Assembly: GCA_001940755.1 (NCBI GenBank)
Contig: MEHH01000221.1
Location: 1 to 5,125, forward strand
DNA: 5,125 nucleotides
From: Candidatus Heimdallarchaeota archaeon AB_125
GTDB lineage: Archaea; Asgardarchaeota; Heimdallarchaeia; Heimdallarchaeales; Heimdallarchaeaceae
Direction: 5' to 3'
Part shown: positions 4,100-5,125 of the stretch, piece by piece
How the letters are laid out: each line of letters opens with the position of its first letter
Numbering within the stretch: position 1 is the stretch's first letter
Translations under genes and position numbers: made by a program
Notes under the pieces: generated by a model
Databases searched by the model: none
What the model was told of the DNA's origin: nothing
Seen by the model: only the letters and a program-made list of their open reading frames with translations

Positions 4100-5125
4100 A
4101 TGATTGACTATTTGGAAAAAGATATTCAATTAATGTTTCAGAATAACGAGTATACTAAAATTATCAATCTCGCAAACAAGAGATTAGATCAAAATCAGAA
4201 TTTGAGTATTACTGAAATAAAGAATAATCATTTTGTTCTAGCAAAAGCATACTATTTTCTAACGAAGAATAAGCAAGCTCTTGAACATATTACTGAGGTT
4301 CTTAAGATTCTAGACAATCACAAATTTCCTCAAAATGAAATAATAGATACGAAGATTGAATATGCTAAAATCCTTAGAAGAATGGCAAAAAACGAACAAG
4401 CTATAGAAATTTATTCTGAAATCCTTGAGCAATTTAGAAATTCTTTAAGTGATCAAAACAAATCAGTTATTTATCATAATCTAGCAAATCTACAGCTGGA
4501 ACAGGGAAATTTTGAACAAAGTAAAGAACTGTTCCTGATTGCATTGGAATTTGATCAAAAAAATCAGAACGAGAAAGGTCAAGCTCATACTCTCTCGAGT
4601 TTGGGTGGATTGTACTTTTACTTAGGTGAGTATGACAAAGCTATTGATTTCTATCTTCAGAGTTTAAATCTAAGAAGAAAACTAAAAGATGCCTTGGGAG
4701 AAGCAACTGTTTCTCTAAACCTTGGTTCAGTATATGCAAATCAACTAGAACAAAGTCTTGCTTCTGAGTTTCTTGATAATGCTGAAAGATTATTTCTAAA
4801 AATTGACCATGAAAGAGGTGTTCAAAGCGTTCTCAATACAAAAGCAAGGTTGAATTTTAGTCTTGGAAAATATGAAAATGTAATAGCGAATTTAGAGCGA
4901 TTTACAGAAAAAACAGAAGGTGATATTTCAAAAACAGACATCTCACTGATTTTGATTCTTGCTGAGTCACTATGCAAAGAAAAACATGCTCAAAAAGCAA
5001 GAAGTATGATAGATCTTGGACTAAAAGGAGTTCATCATCTAACTAAGGGAAAATATGATGAAATGGTACAAGATTATGGGAAGTTAAAACAAATTCTCAG
5101 TCAAGTAGCAGTTCTTCAAAACAAC
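4100..5125 (+). CDS. TPR-repeat protein (3' end outside window)
   Basis: The frame is open for 342 codons from ATG 4100 to the right edge, with no stop inside. An in-frame TAA at 4079-4081 and no other start codon between it and 4100 make this ATG the natural start. The ATG pair at 4089 and 4092 is in another frame and hits TGA after four codons. The protein is a helical solenoid of tetratricopeptide repeats, roughly at 43-76, 82-113, 122-155, 160-197, 200-236 (degenerate), 239-272 and 280-310. The clearest is LSSLGGLYFYLGEYDKAIDFYLQSLNL (165-191), with the small, large and aromatic residues in TPR positions. The next best is YHNLANLQLEQGNFEQSKELFLIALEFD (125-152). The roughly 40-residue period in the middle recalls the TPR_12 / kinesin-light-chain style. 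Such proteins are scaffolds that bind peptides or partner proteins; any effector domain would lie beyond the edge. No signal peptide is seen, so it is likely cytoplasmic. No Shine-Dalgarno precedes it. Confidence 0.9.
   Translation, partial: MIDYLEKDIQLMFQNNEYTKIINLANKRLDQNQNLSITEIKNNHFVLAKAYYFLTKNKQALEHITEVLKILDNHKFPQNEIIDTKIEYAKILRRMAKNEQAIEIYSEILEQFRNSLSDQNKSVIYHNLANLQLEQGNFEQSKELFLIALEFDQKNQNEKGQAHTLSSLGGLYFYLGEYDKAIDFYLQSLNLRRKLKDALGEATVSLNLGSVYANQLEQSLASEFLDNAERLFLKIDHERGVQSVLNTKARLNFSLGKYENVIANLERFTEKTEGDISKTDISLILILAESLCKEKHAQKARSMIDLGLKGVHHLTKGKYDEMVQDYGKLKQILSQVAVLQNN

Noticed and set aside
4089..4103. Tandem ATG ATG as an alternative start for the TPR protein
   Set aside because: That frame reads four codons and stops at TGA; only ATG 4100 opens the TPR frame.

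Overview
The window is AT-rich, chromosomal-looking DNA, most likely from an archaeon. Three things point that way: TATA-like boxes about 26-34 bases before several starts, start codons with almost no leader for most genes, and one clear archaeal Shine-Dalgarno (GAGGTGA). The mix of a zinc-ribbon RDD protein, a TPR protein, a GT4-type glycosyltransferase and helical orphan proteins would fit an uncultivated lineage such as the Asgard or related archaea. That placement is inference from style, not from a marker gene.

Layout from left to right: (1) the C-terminal half of an M20-family amidohydrolase/peptidase, cut by the left edge; (2) about 300 bases without a gene, holding several short hairpins, a likely terminator and a TATA promoter; (3) a 146-residue helical orphan on +, convergent with (4) a 261-residue helical orphan on -, with only 16 bases between their stops; (5) a 110-base divergent promoter region; (6) a 407-residue GT-B glycosyltransferase on +; (7) a 180-residue zinc-ribbon / Pro-Gln linker / compact RDD protein on + with its own TATA box and Shine-Dalgarno; (8) a TPR-repeat protein on +, 33 bases downstream, that stays open to the right edge (342 codons visible).

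The genes do not form an obvious pathway. Strand switches and separate promoters suggest mostly single-gene transcription units, with only the RDD and TPR genes close enough to be co-transcribed. I see no tRNA, rRNA, CRISPR array, insertion sequence or attachment site. No new system can be claimed. The items most worth a second look are the two orphan helical proteins, the shortened cysteine-rich RDD domain, the shifted Glu motif in the glycosyltransferase and the hairpin-rich spacer.
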